Source of the DNA: Calonectria ilicicola | Lineage: Eukaryota; Ascomycota; Sordariomycetes; Hypocreales; Nectriaceae | Length of the DNA stretch: 64,000 bases | Assembly: GCA_020809705.1 (NCBI GenBank) | Contig: CP085832.1 | Location: forward strand, 3,038,001-3,102,000 | Direction of reading: 5' to 3' | Shown here: piece after piece, positions 1 to 11,644 of the stretch | Numbering within the stretch: the stretch's first letter is position 1 | How the letters are laid out: each line of letters opens with the position of its first letter | Position numbers and translations under genes: made by a program | The notes under the pieces: generated by a model | Told to the model about the DNA's origin: nothing | The model's input: only the letters and a program-made list of their open reading frames with translations | Database searches by the model: none

Positions 1-1470
1 GCGGCTGATAGGCAAGTTTCTCCCAATACAGTCATGGGAATTTTGTAATAAAATAAGTAATGGTTATAAATAAACCAAATAGTTTAAAATTACATCACAA
101 ATACCTTAATTTGGGTTCTTTTTTTTCTTTGTGTTCATCAATGAACCATTGGGGTCCTTATTTGATTCGGGTGTGGTGTGCCGTGTTTCAGGCATATGTT
201 GGGGACGAGGTAAACAAGTGCTGAGGGGAAACAACAATCCTAAATGGAATGCTTAATTATTTTCCACGCTGTTGGAGAAAAATAAAGATACCTTTTGATT
301 CGAGAGATAGTTTGCGAGCGAGAAATGGGTTGAGCATAATTCGCCAAGATGCCGACAAACTCGACATGGCATCGCATCCTAGTTACGAATCATATTGCTG
401 CTAGCGGGCTGTTCAAGCCACAGAAAAACTCTAATTTAAATTATGCGCCAGACCTCGGATTCGTCATCGGCGGGGGCTTTGGTCATTGATTTGAGGTCAC
501 GGAGACGCATTCATAGTGGCTACGGGGCAAAAGAGGTGCGCTGTGGTTTGCGGGGCTAGAAGCTTATACTATCTCCGCCATGCCCTCAATTGGAGGAGGT
601 GTTATATATGCAGTAATAGCCATTTGTAAGCGTGTGTTTGTTTGTGTGGCCGAATTGGAGCGCTGTTCTAGCCATCAGCCACAGCAGTAAACCATCAATT
701 GAGGGAATGGCAAAGGCGACACTGACAGAGGCCAATCAGTGCTCGGTGGCTCGTTCAAATCTCGGAATCTTTGTCTCAAAATAGCCTCAAGTGGACATTA
801 CTAGAGTCAAACGCCCATGGGCTCTTCTAGTCTCTAGGTGCTCCAGTTCCTTAACCCATGGCTGCAGAATAGGTGCAAACGGGCTTACCGAGCGGCGGCA
901 AGTTTGGAACCAGGTCGGACTTATCTTGGAGAAAGATATTCCCAATCCCTCGGTGCACCACTTCCGCTTGTGCTGTTCAATGCCACTCGCTCATGTACAA
1001 CCTGTACAGAATCTCACAGGATCTATGAAGCTGTAGTTTTCACGCAAGACAAGCCACCAAATGAGGGGGGTCTTTACAGTACTTGGAGTATATAAATCCT
1101 CAGTTCCGATTGAGCGCTCGGAAAGTTTCGGAAATCAAAATCCCTTAGCTCCGCTGGTGGCTGAAGTATCATGAACACACCGACACATCGCTTTAAGGAA
1201 CAGTCACTAACTTCCAGACACATGGCCTCAAGGGTGTAGAGGAGAAATAGCAATAATGATGGGAAATATCTTCGCTCATGTCGAGCATGCATTGTAAATG
1301 ACATAATTCAATCATACCGCCCCGCCCAGCCACCATTTTCCGTTGCCAACCCATACTGAAAGAGAGAATAAAAATCAAAGGCCATGCATCAAATACAATA
1401 CTCGTGCCCATTCTTCTGTTTGACCTGCAATTGGGCACACCCGACCAATGCTAGGTGCATAGTTCGGCCA
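1..1470. other. Gene-poor left edge
   Basis: I see no supportable gene here. The stretch is mixed in composition, AT-rich in the first 300 bases, and its open frames are short, lack family motifs and overlap one another on both strands. It probably holds the 3' flank of the minus-strand gene that ends at 1471, and possibly regulatory sequence of a gene beyond the left edge. Confidence 0.5.
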
Positions 1471-2604
1471 TTAAAACATCACTTTGGACGCTACGCTGAG
1501 CAACCAGGCTGCGTCTCCCCATCCGCCGTCCTCGGCGCTCGGAGGGGGGATACGTTCTTGGGGCACGCTGGAGATGCCAGCCAAATTACGAGAAGACCAG
1601 CTTCGAGACCGGCTAAGATTTGAGCCATCCGCCGGAGAGGATTCATCTTCACTATCAGTCTCCTCTTCAGCTTCGTTTACGGCAAATAGGGACCAAACAC
1701 TGCCAAACCAAGTACCTGCACCGGCTTGTCCACGTCGGACAAGACGTTGCACGGTTACTTCGTCTTGAACGGCGTCATTGTCTAGATCAAGCTCCTCAAG
1801 TCTTTCGTCGAGATTGACAAAGTCTGGACCGGGAAGCTCTTGAATGGGGAAGTAGGAATCAGTCGTCTCCGGATCAAATCCGTTGATGTGGCCGGGACGT
1901 TCAAGAGGGGTGACGAATGCGCTCCGAGGACGAGACAAGCTGTGGGATCGACTGTGAGCACGACTAGGGAAGCGGCTCGCGTAGGGTGAGGTGTCGCCCT
2001 CGCTGAGGACGGCGCTGCCAGTGCGGCTGTGGTGAAGGCTTGCAGCCGTCACTTCTCGCTCGCGGGCGAGCTCATTCTCGAATTCTGCATCTTCCGGATC
2101 ACGCATACCCGACAAGCTAGTCGAGCTTTGGCGCGAGACCAGCCAGGCCTGGCCCTTGGACTCACGGGCCTCAGAGCTCATCAAGGCTCCCGTGCGGAGC
2201 AACCAATCGCTATCATTGCGATGGCGCTGGCTGAAACTCAATGAGTCGTCTTTGTTGTTTCGGCGGTTAGGCGTCGCGCGACCCGAGAATGTCTTCTGAG
2301 CAGCTGGCGCGGAGGGTACCGAGGCAAGATGGGACGCCGACTTGCTCTTGGCAATTGTGGCCGAGGGCGTTCGGTTGTGCGAGCGAGATCGGGGGGTTGT
2401 CGGTGAGCGCGAGAACAACCGCGGGGTAGTCGGGGCGGATTTGCCCTGGAGGTACGAGTTGTGGGAGGGCGACTCAGGGAGGAGGTCGTCGCCGTGGAGA
2501 GGCAGTTTGGCGGTAAGTGGAGCGAGGGAGAGGTGGTTGAGATTAGTGGCGGACCGGTTCTTGCGACGGGCGCGCTCTGAGTGTTGGTTGAAGGCGACGT
2601 CCAT
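1471..2604 (-). CDS. Ser/Arg-rich conserved fungal protein of unknown function
   Basis: Single-exon frame of 377 residues starting at an ATG (2604). The N-terminus is basic (RARRKNRSATNLNHLSLAPL, about residues 11-30). It is followed by a long Ser/Pro/Arg-rich, probably disordered part with many S/T-P sites (about 40-250). A more ordered acidic stretch near 285-320 contains the hydrophobic motif GAGTWFGSVWSLFAV, and the protein ends in a short hydrophobic tail (WLLSVASKVMF). I recognise the N-terminal block as typical of an uncharacterised fungal family, possibly the one Pfam lists as DUF3984, but I could not check that. The S/T-P sites suggest kinase regulation. It is divergent from ELP1, with about 1.3 kb between the starts. 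No enzyme motif is visible. Confidence 0.75.
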   Translation of the reverse strand: MDVAFNQHSERARRKNRSATNLNHLSLAPLTAKLPLHGDDLLPESPSHNSYLQGKSAPTTPRLFSRSPTTPRSRSHNRTPSATIAKSKSASHLASVPSAPAAQKTFSGRATPNRRNNKDDSLSFSQRHRNDSDWLLRTGALMSSEARESKGQAWLVSRQSSTSLSGMRDPEDAEFENELAREREVTAASLHHSRTGSAVLSEGDTSPYASRFPSRAHSRSHSLSRPRSAFVTPLERPGHINGFDPETTDSYFPIQELPGPDFVNLDERLEELDLDNDAVQDEVTVQRLVRRGQAGAGTWFGSVWSLFAVNEAEEETDSEDESSPADGSNLSRSRSWSSRNLAGISSVPQERIPPPSAEDGGWGDAAWLLSVASKVMF

Positions 2605-3876
2605 TGTGAATGGCGAATGGAATTGATCTATGGTCTTGGGAAAGCAAAGAAGTCTTGTCTATTGAGTCGAGAGGTCGGTGCTGGAGGCCGGATTTGTATC
2701 CTCAGGCACCTCTCTGGTCTGATGGTGGGCAACAATAGCCGGCAAGATCTAGAATTGGGAGATGTGCCCTGAGGGCGCGGACAAATTGGATCGATGGATG
2801 AGCACACCCGCAGACGCGCACGCGCAATGCAAATGCAAATCAACCGGCTGCAGGATGATGCGATGGCATGTGATAGCAGCGATAAGGCCGGGGACGACAG
2901 CAGAGTGGAGTGAATGTGGGAATAAGAGAGAGGAGGCTTCATGGGTCGGACCGGGGAATGTATTGAAATTTATGTCAATGTGGAGAGATGCCGAACCGGT
3001 CAAAACATCCCAACATTCTGGTGTAACATTGACTAGCGAAATGGTGGCTGAAGCCGGAGGAAAATTAGCAGACGGGCGCCAGACCGAGGGCCGTCGGGAG
3101 GGTTGATCATTCGTTCCGGCCTAGGCCGCCAGTCAAGCCATGTCACGGATAGAGTTGGAACTCATGAAGCATCTGTCTCAACACACACACACATACACAC
3201 AAAGAAAAAAAACCAGTTTGAACTAACAAGCAGCTAACAAGAAGACAACCAGCCAGCGAGCCATGCTGCCCAAGCCAGGCACAGCAGGGATTGTCGTTTG
3301 TGGCGAGGTGCATCGGCTGGCCAGAGGGAATGCCGGTTCGACTGGTGTTGAGAGTCCCGCATGGTTACACCATCACACACTCTCACTCAGAAACCATCAG
3401 TCATAGTTGCATTTTGTGGTGACCCTAGCGGGCCTGTCTGCGAGTGTCTGCGAGCGACCGCGAGTGTCTGGTACCTGTCTGCACCGCCACATCAAGTAGT
3501 TCCCCTCCCCGCCATTACGCCACCCACTTCGCATCATGACCCCTCATGTACCTCCCCCACCAGCCGCACTCATGTACTGGCTCCATCTCCATGTGCAAAA
3601 ATCTCAAAACGGACCTCGCCTCCAAATTCGCAGGTTGCAGCCGAACCATCACACCCTCCAAGAAAAAAAGATAGAGGCATCGACGCGCGCCCGCAAAATC
3701 GAACGACGGGTGCATTTGCTGCAACGCCCGACGCCAGAGCGTCTCGCCATCCCTAACCGCGAGTCGACTGAATCTTGGCCCTCGCTTGACTCACCTCTCG
3801 ACCCCACCACGGCGGCCCGGGTGAGTGTGAGACCCAAATCACCAAACCCTAGACTCTATCACAAGACACGCCCGCG
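2605..3876. promoter_or_regulatory. Divergent intergenic region between the unknown Ser-rich gene and ELP1
   Basis: This spacer of about 1.3 kb separates two divergently transcribed genes and must hold both promoters and 5' UTRs. Visible features are a short CA repeat near 3181-3200, an A-rich patch near 3202-3212 and a pyrimidine-rich stretch before the ELP1 start. Open frames across it have no family motif. Confidence 0.5.
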
Positions 3877-6800
3877 ATGCGCAACCTCCGCAACATCCAA
3901 TTCGGGCGCTGCCGCCGTCCCGATGTCACGGCCGCCTGCTGGGACGCTGAGAAGGACCAGGTCATATGCACTGCTGGGCCCACGCTGCAGAGCCCCAGCA
4001 TAGAGCTGCTGAGGCTCTCTGGCCATCACGACATGTAAGTGCAGCACTCATTCCGCGCCGCGAAAAAATTTCCTTGGGCCGCCAAGAGACTTTTCAAAAG
4101 CACCTGATGCATCGATCGACAGTCTAACCCCCGCTCTTCAGTTCCGTCCGCACCGTAGCCACTTGGGATGCTATCAGCCCAAGCCCGGATCTCCCCGTCG
4201 ACAGGGTCGTTAGCATCCAGCATCTCAGCGGGTCTGCGACAACCTGCATTATTCTTGAGGGTGGCGACATCGTCACCGTTCAGGAAGATGAATTCTCGGG
4301 TGATGCCCCTCAAATTGAGATCGTCGGTTCCATCGACGACGGCATCGCCGCCGCGAGGTGGTCACCAGATGAGGAACTCCTCATCATCGTCACCAAAACC
4401 AACCAGGTCATTTTCATGGGCGCCACCTTTGACCCTGTTGCCGAGGTTTCTATGACTGCTGAGGACTTGAAGGCTTCAAAGCATGTCTCTGTTGGCTGGG
4501 GTAAGCGGGAAACGCAATTCCAGGGCCGCGGCGCAAAAGCTCTACGAGACCCTACCATCCCTGAAAAAGTCGATCAGGGTCTGCCAAGCCCTCATGAGGA
4601 TGGCGCTGTTATCATCAGCTGGAGAGGAGATGGTGCTTACGTTGCTATCAATGCTGTTGAAAAGGACGCTCGCCGTGTTATTCGGGTATATTCCCGTGAA
4701 GGTGAGCTGGACAGCGCCAGCGAACCGGTGGATGGACTCGAGAGCAGCTTGAGCTGGAGGCCATCAGGAAACCTCATGGTCGGTATCCAGAGATTTTCTG
4801 ACAAGGTAGACGTTGTCTTCTTTGAGAGAAACGGTCTACGACATGGGCAGTTTACCCTCCGTTCTCCCACAGGACCAATAACTGAACATGAGCGGATACG
4901 TTTGGAGTGGAACTCGGACTCTACCGTTTTGGCTGTCATTTACAAGGACATGATTCAGCTCTGGACTATGGGAAACTACCATTGGTATCTCAAACAAGAG
5001 ATTCCCGTCGACCCAGCTTCCTCGAGCCTCTCCTGGCATCCTGAAAAGGCCCTCCGATTTGCCTCTGTATCTTCGGACAGTGTTACCATCGCCGAACACA
5101 TCTTCTATACCGCTCGAGGATCATGCCGCCAGCCGTATGACAATGGTGCTGTTGCTTCTATCGACGGAGAGACTGTCAAGCTAACGCCCTTCCGAACGGC
5201 AAATGTGCCACCACCAATGTCCTTGTTCGAAATCACTGCTTCCTCAGCTGTAGTTGATGTGGCCTTTGGATACCAAAATACCGCCTTTGCGGTCTTACAC
5301 CGTACCGGTATCGACGTGTACGAGTGGCCGATGAAAAATGGCAGGTCAATCAAGCCACAACTCTCGCGAAAGATTGTCTTTGAGTCCACAGATATTCCCA
5401 CATATCGAGTTCCGCTACGAATAACCTACGTCTCGGGCACGAAATTCCATTGTTTCAACTACCAAGACCAGGACCATGTTCAGCTCGCTGTCCAAGCAGA
5501 GGACTCGGAAAATATCCACCTCAGCATGGTGGACTCACAGCAAATTTTGGGAGCAAATGCCAGCTATGAAAACGATTCTTCACTGGAGGGATACGGACAA
5601 GACAACACCGGAAAGCTGTACCAAATCGGAGAGTTTGGGAATGAGATGCTTCCTGTCCAGTTTCAATCCCAACTCCCATGGTTTGAGATTAGCAAAGTGG
5701 ACGATGAGATTGTTGCTTTCGGCCTCTCTCGAAACGGTCACATCTATGCCAACTCACGTCTTCTTGCCAAAAACTGTACTTCCTTCATCGTCACGCCCAG
5801 CCATCTTATCTTCACCACCAACAACCATTTTGTGAAATTTGTGCATCTGTCGGCCAACGTCGATGGTAAGTCTTCGCATACAACTCCTTTTACGAATTTT
5901 TCTCACACATTCTAGAACTCGAGGTACCTAGCGACGACCCTGAAACGGATGAAAGATGTCGCAGTGTTGAGCGTGGATCTCGTCTTGTCACCGCCATTCC
6001 AACCAATATGAGCTTAATATTTCAGATGCCCCGAGGCAACCTTGAGACCATATACCCCAGAGCCATGGTCGTCGCTGGTATCAGAGATCTTATTGATGAG
6101 AAGAACTATGCGCGAGCATTCGCATACTGCAGAACCCAGCGCGTAGATATGAACATTCTCTACGATCACCAACCAGACCAGTTCCTTGCCAATGTCGGAC
6201 TATTCCTAGATCAGATCCAGGACTTGAGCTATGTTGACTTGTTTCTGTCATCTCTTCGGTAAGAATCCCATTTGAGAGAGAGATACTTCGATAACGATTT
6301 GAGCTAACTAAATAGACCTGAGGATGTCACTCAAACCATGTATCAAGATACTAAGCGGGCCAAGACTCAGATCCCCATCGCTCTCACAAACCCCGAGTCA
6401 ACACCCGCCCCCAGGGCCTCTCCCGCAAAGGTCAACGCCATCTGCGATGCCCTCATCAAAACGCTCCAGCACCACAAGGCCAGCAAACTCCAAAACATCA
6501 TTACAGCGCATGTTTGCAAATCACCTCCTGCTTTAGACGATGGTCTCACACTCGTTGCCAACCTAATGCAAGAGGATAGCAAACTTGCCGAAAAGGCTGT
6601 GGAACACATTTGCTTCTTGGTTGACGTCAACCGCCTCTATGAGAATGCCCTTGGACTCTACAACCTGGAACTCACACTCCTTGTTGCCCAGCAGTCTCAG
6701 CGTGACCCTCGTGAATACGTACCCTTTATTCAGAATCTCCATCAACTTTCCGATTTGCGCCGCAAGTTTGAAATCGATGATCATCTTTCTCGTCGCACCA

Positions 6801-7996
6801 AGGCTCTCGGCCACCTCCAGGCCCTCGATGTCTTTGACGAGCTCGTTGCTTACACCGTCCGACACTCTCTCTACCACGATGCTCTGCGCATCTACAGATA
6901 TGACCAAGCACGTCTCCGAACTCTGACGGGCGCGTACGCAGAATACCTCGAGTCCAACAATTCGTATCGCGAGGCCGGTCTTGCGTACGAGTCTCTGCAG
7001 AACTATGCCAAAGCAACAAGCTGTTACCGTACCGCCGGTGCTCCGTGTTGGCAGGAGTGCCTCTACGCGGCTCAGCAGCAAGACCCTCCCCTCTCTGCTG
7101 ATTCCATGTCAGAGCTTGCTACCGCTCTTGCTGACGCCCTTTGGGAAGCCAAGGATTATGCTTCGGCCGCCACCATCCATCTCGACTACCTCGATGGTCT
7201 TGAGACCGCCATCAAGTGTCTCTGCAAGGGCTACCACTTCGCTGAGGCCATCCGCCTCATCATCCAGCGCTCCCGCCCTGACCTCTTGGAGTCGGCCGTT
7301 GACGCCGGGCTCGCCGAATCCCTCGGAAGCACCACTGAGTTCCTCGCCGACTGCAAGGGTCAGCTCAACGCTCAGATTCCTCGCATTGCCGAGCTCCGAC
7401 GCAAGGCCATTGAGGATCCTCTAGCCTTTTATGAAGGTGAGCGTGGCGGTGGTCTCGACATCCCCGATGACGTCTCCATCGCCGCCTCCTCTCGCGTCAG
7501 CACCAGCGCCTCCCTCTTTACCCGCTACACCGGCAAGGAGGGCAGTGTCGGTACCGCTGGTACCGGTGTCAGTCGCGCCACGAGCAAGAACCGCCGTCGC
7601 GAGGAGAAGAAGCGAGCCCGAGGCCGCAAGGGCACCGTGTACGAGGAGGAGTACCTGGTCAACAGTGTGCGCCGTCTGATTGAACGTGTCAACGCCACAA
7701 CCCCCGATATCGAGCGCCTCGTTTTTGCCCTGGTCCGCCGAAGCATGCCCGAACGAGCCCGAGCCGCCGAGGCCCTCATGGCTGACGTCTCCGAAGCATG
7801 TTCCCGCGCCGTCGCCGAGGTGTTTACTGCTGATGGGGAAGAACCAAAAGCTGAAGAGAAACAACAGGACGATACACCTGTATGGCACGCCAGCGGAGGG
7901 GACGCTGTGTTGCAAGATTTTGTCCTATCAAGAGGAAAGAAACAGGAGCCCCCGGTGATAACAAATCTCAAAAAGTTGACGCTACTTGGGTCATAG
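3877..7996 (+). CDS. ELP1: Elongator complex protein 1 (IKI3/ELP1)
   Basis: Four exons: 3877-4034, 4142-5865, 5916-6258 and 6316-7996, giving about 1301 residues, close to the usual size of Elp1. Elp1 is the scaffold of Elongator, which modifies wobble uridines of tRNAs in the cytoplasm. The start MRNL matches the conserved Elp1 N-terminus. The first half (about 1-660) has the WD40-like pattern of two beta-propellers (for example AARWSPDEELL and SSLSWRPSGNLMVG). The highly conserved MPRGNLETIYPRAMV follows near residue 664, then a helical TPR-like C-terminal half. A very basic patch, KNRRREEKKRARGRKGTVY, sits near 1165-1185 as in other Elp1 proteins, where it is linked to tRNA binding and localisation. 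All three introns are GT-AG and keep the frame. It converges with BUD6. Intact. Confidence 0.96.
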
Positions 7997-8594
7997 AATG
8001 TGTGGGCGTATACACAAAGGTGGATTCCGAGAGGGGAGTAGCTGAGGAAGACGACAAAAGGAGGAGGAAGGGCAAAAGGGAAAAGTTTACGAGATTTACG
8101 CACGGAAAATAGAAGGATGGGATGGAAGCCAAAAAACATGAGTTGGGATGAATCAGGAGAATGATGATTGATCCATTAACGTATATCAAACAATTGTCCC
8201 ATTCAGTATTCACCATTTGAAAAAAAGCCCGCACAAAGAGCCCCTTCCCGAGAACAAACACGCATTCTTGAGAGAATACTTCAAACAGAAAAAAAAAAAA
8301 ACCCACATTCGCCTCCGCTATGAAGAGCATAAAAAAAACAATCAAAAAAGACACCTAGTGACAAAAAAGGGTGAAAAAAAAGGCTAAAGTAATAAGCTAC
8401 CTAAGTCCGGTTTTGGACATCCCCCAGAGGCCCTATATTTCCCAGTCCGAAAGTCGTGACAAGACATGACATTTGCCCATGATACAGTCAATTTCATATG
8501 TGCGTTAGTCCTCCCCAGATACAACGTGGTAAGGATAGTAAAAGAAAAAAAAACAGGGTGTTTAGACAGATTTGAAGACTCAATCGCAGGCTGA
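7997..8594. other. Convergent 3' intergenic region, ELP1/BUD6
   Basis: Tail-to-tail spacer. It is rich in A runs (near 8219, 8286, 8329 and 8376) that fit 3' UTR and polyadenylation sequence for both genes. I see no gene. Confidence 0.6.
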
Positions 8595-11500
8595 TTATGC
8601 GGCGGGTGGTTCTAGGTCATCGTCCCCTACTGGTGGAGGTGAGCCAGGCACACCGTTTTCGAGTGCTTCGTCGCCATCTTCGCCGATGGGGTTCTCCGGG
8701 ATGATACCATTCTGACGCTCCCAGACCTCGCGGCGGATGCGGTCGTCCTTGGCCTTGCGGGCACGCTCGACCTCCTCAAACCCACCCGACTTCTTGAGCT
8801 TGCCTTCAGCGACAACGTTGACTATTTCGCGGTGCATGGGGTTTTCGCGACGGCCTTGGAGTTCCTTTTGTCGTAGTTTCTCGGCCCGCTCGATGGCCTC
8901 GAGGCGATCCTCGTGGTTGGGCTGAAGGGCGCGGACCTCGCCGAGGACACCCTCTTTGGCTGCGTTTTGATCGAGGCTGTTGCCGAGGCTGCTCAAGCCT
9001 TTAGAAAACTGACGAGCGTTTCCGGCGCTGGTACCAGTACCATTGTCCTTCATCTGCTCCTTGGTGGCTTGCTCGACGAGGTTGAATGTCTCGGACGCCT
9101 TCTCCAAATCATCGCGCAAATCCACCAAGAGGTCCTCCATAAGGCGAAGCTCGTCGCGGCCCTGGCACACATCCTCGAGCTCCTTTTCCCAAATCTTGGT
9201 CCAGACAGGCTTCTCCTGGGTCATGTACTCCTCCATCTTCTTCAGCTCCTTGGTCAGGAGAGTAATATCCTTGGCCACCCCTTCCAGTTGGCGGGGCAGA
9301 GGACGAACGCCACGGTGCACGACATCCTTTCGCAGATCCTCAATGAGATCTTGCAAATCGTCCACCTTACCAACAAGTCTGTCCGAGTCTGTGTTGAGCT
9401 GCTTACGCCCATTGGTAACATAGGCATAGCCAGCATCTCCCTCCATATCGGGAATGGCTGCCTTTGCCGCGACAGTCTTGACATTGGCGGCCTTGGAGCG
9501 GATGGTGGACATTGAGTTTTGAATTTCAGACTGGAACTTGGAATAAGTCTGGCGCATAACAGCTAAATCGCGACGTAGGTTTTGAAGTTCCCCGATATGG
9601 CCAGCGTCCAACTTTCGGCCAGGACTGGGGAGGGGTTTGGAAGGATCAATCGCAGAGGAAGCCGCAGGTGCCATAGCCATGCGGGACATCTCATGGGCGG
9701 CTTCTTGCTGGCGGTCTGACACTCGCTGGATCGCAGCCCCTTGATCTTCAACAGTCTGTTTTACCTCACGAACCATCTTGCTCAGAGATGTGATACCATC
9801 ATCAAAGTGCCGCTTCACCTCATCCAAAGCCTCCACGTTGAGCACCAGAACAGTGCGGTCCTTGACGTCAGCGAGATCCTCCAATTCGTGGCGCACGCCA
9901 GAAACGGGATCCTGGATATAGATCTCGGGAAGATCCGCGCCATTCTGCTGCGTATTCCATGAAAATTTCTCGATAAAAGCAAGCTGCAATCGGCCAATTG
10001 AGAGCTCGTCCCGTCCCTCTGGCAGTACAAACTTCTTCACCTTGGACTTGTACTGGAGGAAAAGGGTGAGATCCTTGGTAGGCGTAGGAGGGGGGGACTC
10101 CTGGAAATATGAGGCGTCGTTAGACTTGGGCGGCGGCGGTGGTGGAATATCCTCATCAGGCTTGGTCTTCACAGGCGTTGGCTCCTCTGTAGCGTCATCA
10201 CTCAGGAAAACGGGATCAACAGGAGGGCCGTTGAGAGTGGCGCTAGCAGCATACTTTTGGTCAGGGCTCTGGTCGCCAGGGCGCTCTGCTGGGGCGGGCA
10301 ACTCTGTGGGAGGAGGCTCCTCTGAGACACGGCTCGGTATTCTGACTGGAGATGCCTCGACAGCGGCGCCTCGCAATGATTGGTTTGATGTGTTGCGGTT
10401 GTGACGAAGTGTCTCGCGGACCTGCACAGCCCGCAATGACTCTCGAGCCTCTTTCCTTCCTCTATTCGGGACCGGCGAGTTCTGTGGGGGGAGAAGCGGC
10501 ACGCCATTGGCGCCTCCGAGGTGCTTGGATATTTGATACTGCGAGTATCTTCGGGATGCTCGACGCTCCAGATCACCACCCTTCTGCAGGGCAGCCAAGG
10601 CACTGGAGGTGTTGTCTGGCAGCGGAGGAGGTGGCGGGGGAAACGAGTCGATATTTAGATCTCCGCCAGGACCCGCGGGGATCCCGTTTTCGGCTTCGGG
10701 GTAGGGCGGGACGACGGGCATGCTTTGCATAGTGTTACTAGACAGCGATGACTGCTCCGAGCCGCCGGAGCCACGAGAGGCTTCACGTTTGGCATTGAAT
10801 CGGCGACTTGGGGATTGATTTACCCCCGGGGCGTTAGTGGGCGTCGATTCGGTGGCAGCTTCAGGCTGGAACCCATTCTCCAGGCCTTCCTCCAGCATGT
10901 TCGTCAAGCCGCTGTTTCCACTCCCAACGGTACTGACGCTGGTGGTCCTGTCGGGGGCAGAACCATCGCGCTGCTCTCGGGATTGTCTCTGGCGGAGCCT
11001 CTGCTGCTTGCGCTTAAGCCCGTGCAGCAGGTTGATGATGATATCTCGTATCCGAGGCAGATATCGCTCTAGACTCTCGGCGCTCGCCTCCTGGCTCAAG
11101 GTAGCCTCTAGTATGTGTCGCAAGAGGTCAGGAACATTGCCAAGGTCGGAAGTGTCGACGTTGATGGCGGTAAAGGCTCGGCACGCCATATTGAACTCGT
11201 AACCTAGCCGCACGTAGACGTCTGAGACTTGTGAATCGGTAGCCTGGCCTCGAGACCATTGGGTCAGTGTCTCGAGTAGCTGTTTTGTCGCAACGAGGAG
11301 GTGAGTGACGCTTTTTTCGATCTGGGAGAGCGGCATGCTGGAGCCGCTGCCGGAACCCTACGAGGGTGAGAGAATATGGTCAGCATGTGGTTGACGGGGC
11401 ACGAATGGAGAATTGGGTGGCAGGGCCGAGGGCACAGGAGATGCTCGGAGAAAATACTCACTTCGCGGTTCACTCGCCTGGAGCCTGCAGATTGGGATCC

Positions 11501-11644
11501 CGATCTGCTGGAGGCTGTTGATCGTTGTGGCTGCATGCCGACGGCGGGAGAAATAGACCGGACGGGGACATTGGGCGGCGGACCAGGTTCAGCGCCGGGC
11601 GACCGACGGTGGGCGTAAGATCGTTGTGACGACGAGGATTGCAT
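8595..11644 (-). CDS. BUD6: Actin-interacting polarity protein Bud6/Aip3
   Basis: Two exons: 11644-11462 (61 codons) and 11357-8595, joined by a GT-AG intron of 104 nt in phase 0, giving 981 residues. Bud6 stimulates formin-driven actin cable assembly at sites of polarised growth. The N-terminal part has a helical segment followed by disordered Ser/Pro-rich sequence with proline runs near residues 300 and 470, as expected for SH3 or profilin contact. The AIP3/Bud6 domain begins near residue 490 with FLQYKSKVKKFVLPEGRDEL and continues through long coiled-coil heptads to about 890 (VDDLQDLIEDLRKDVVHRGV, KELKKMEEYM). The C-terminus is acidic and proline-rich. The exon 1 start is the ATG at 11644; exon 1 also encodes low-complexity sequence, so a different upstream start cannot be fully excluded. 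Intact. Confidence 0.93.

Noticed and set aside
7421..8139. Antisense frames of 164 and 204 residues over the ELP1 3' end
   Set aside because: They lie opposite well-conserved ELP1 coding sequence, and their composition follows the complement of its codons.
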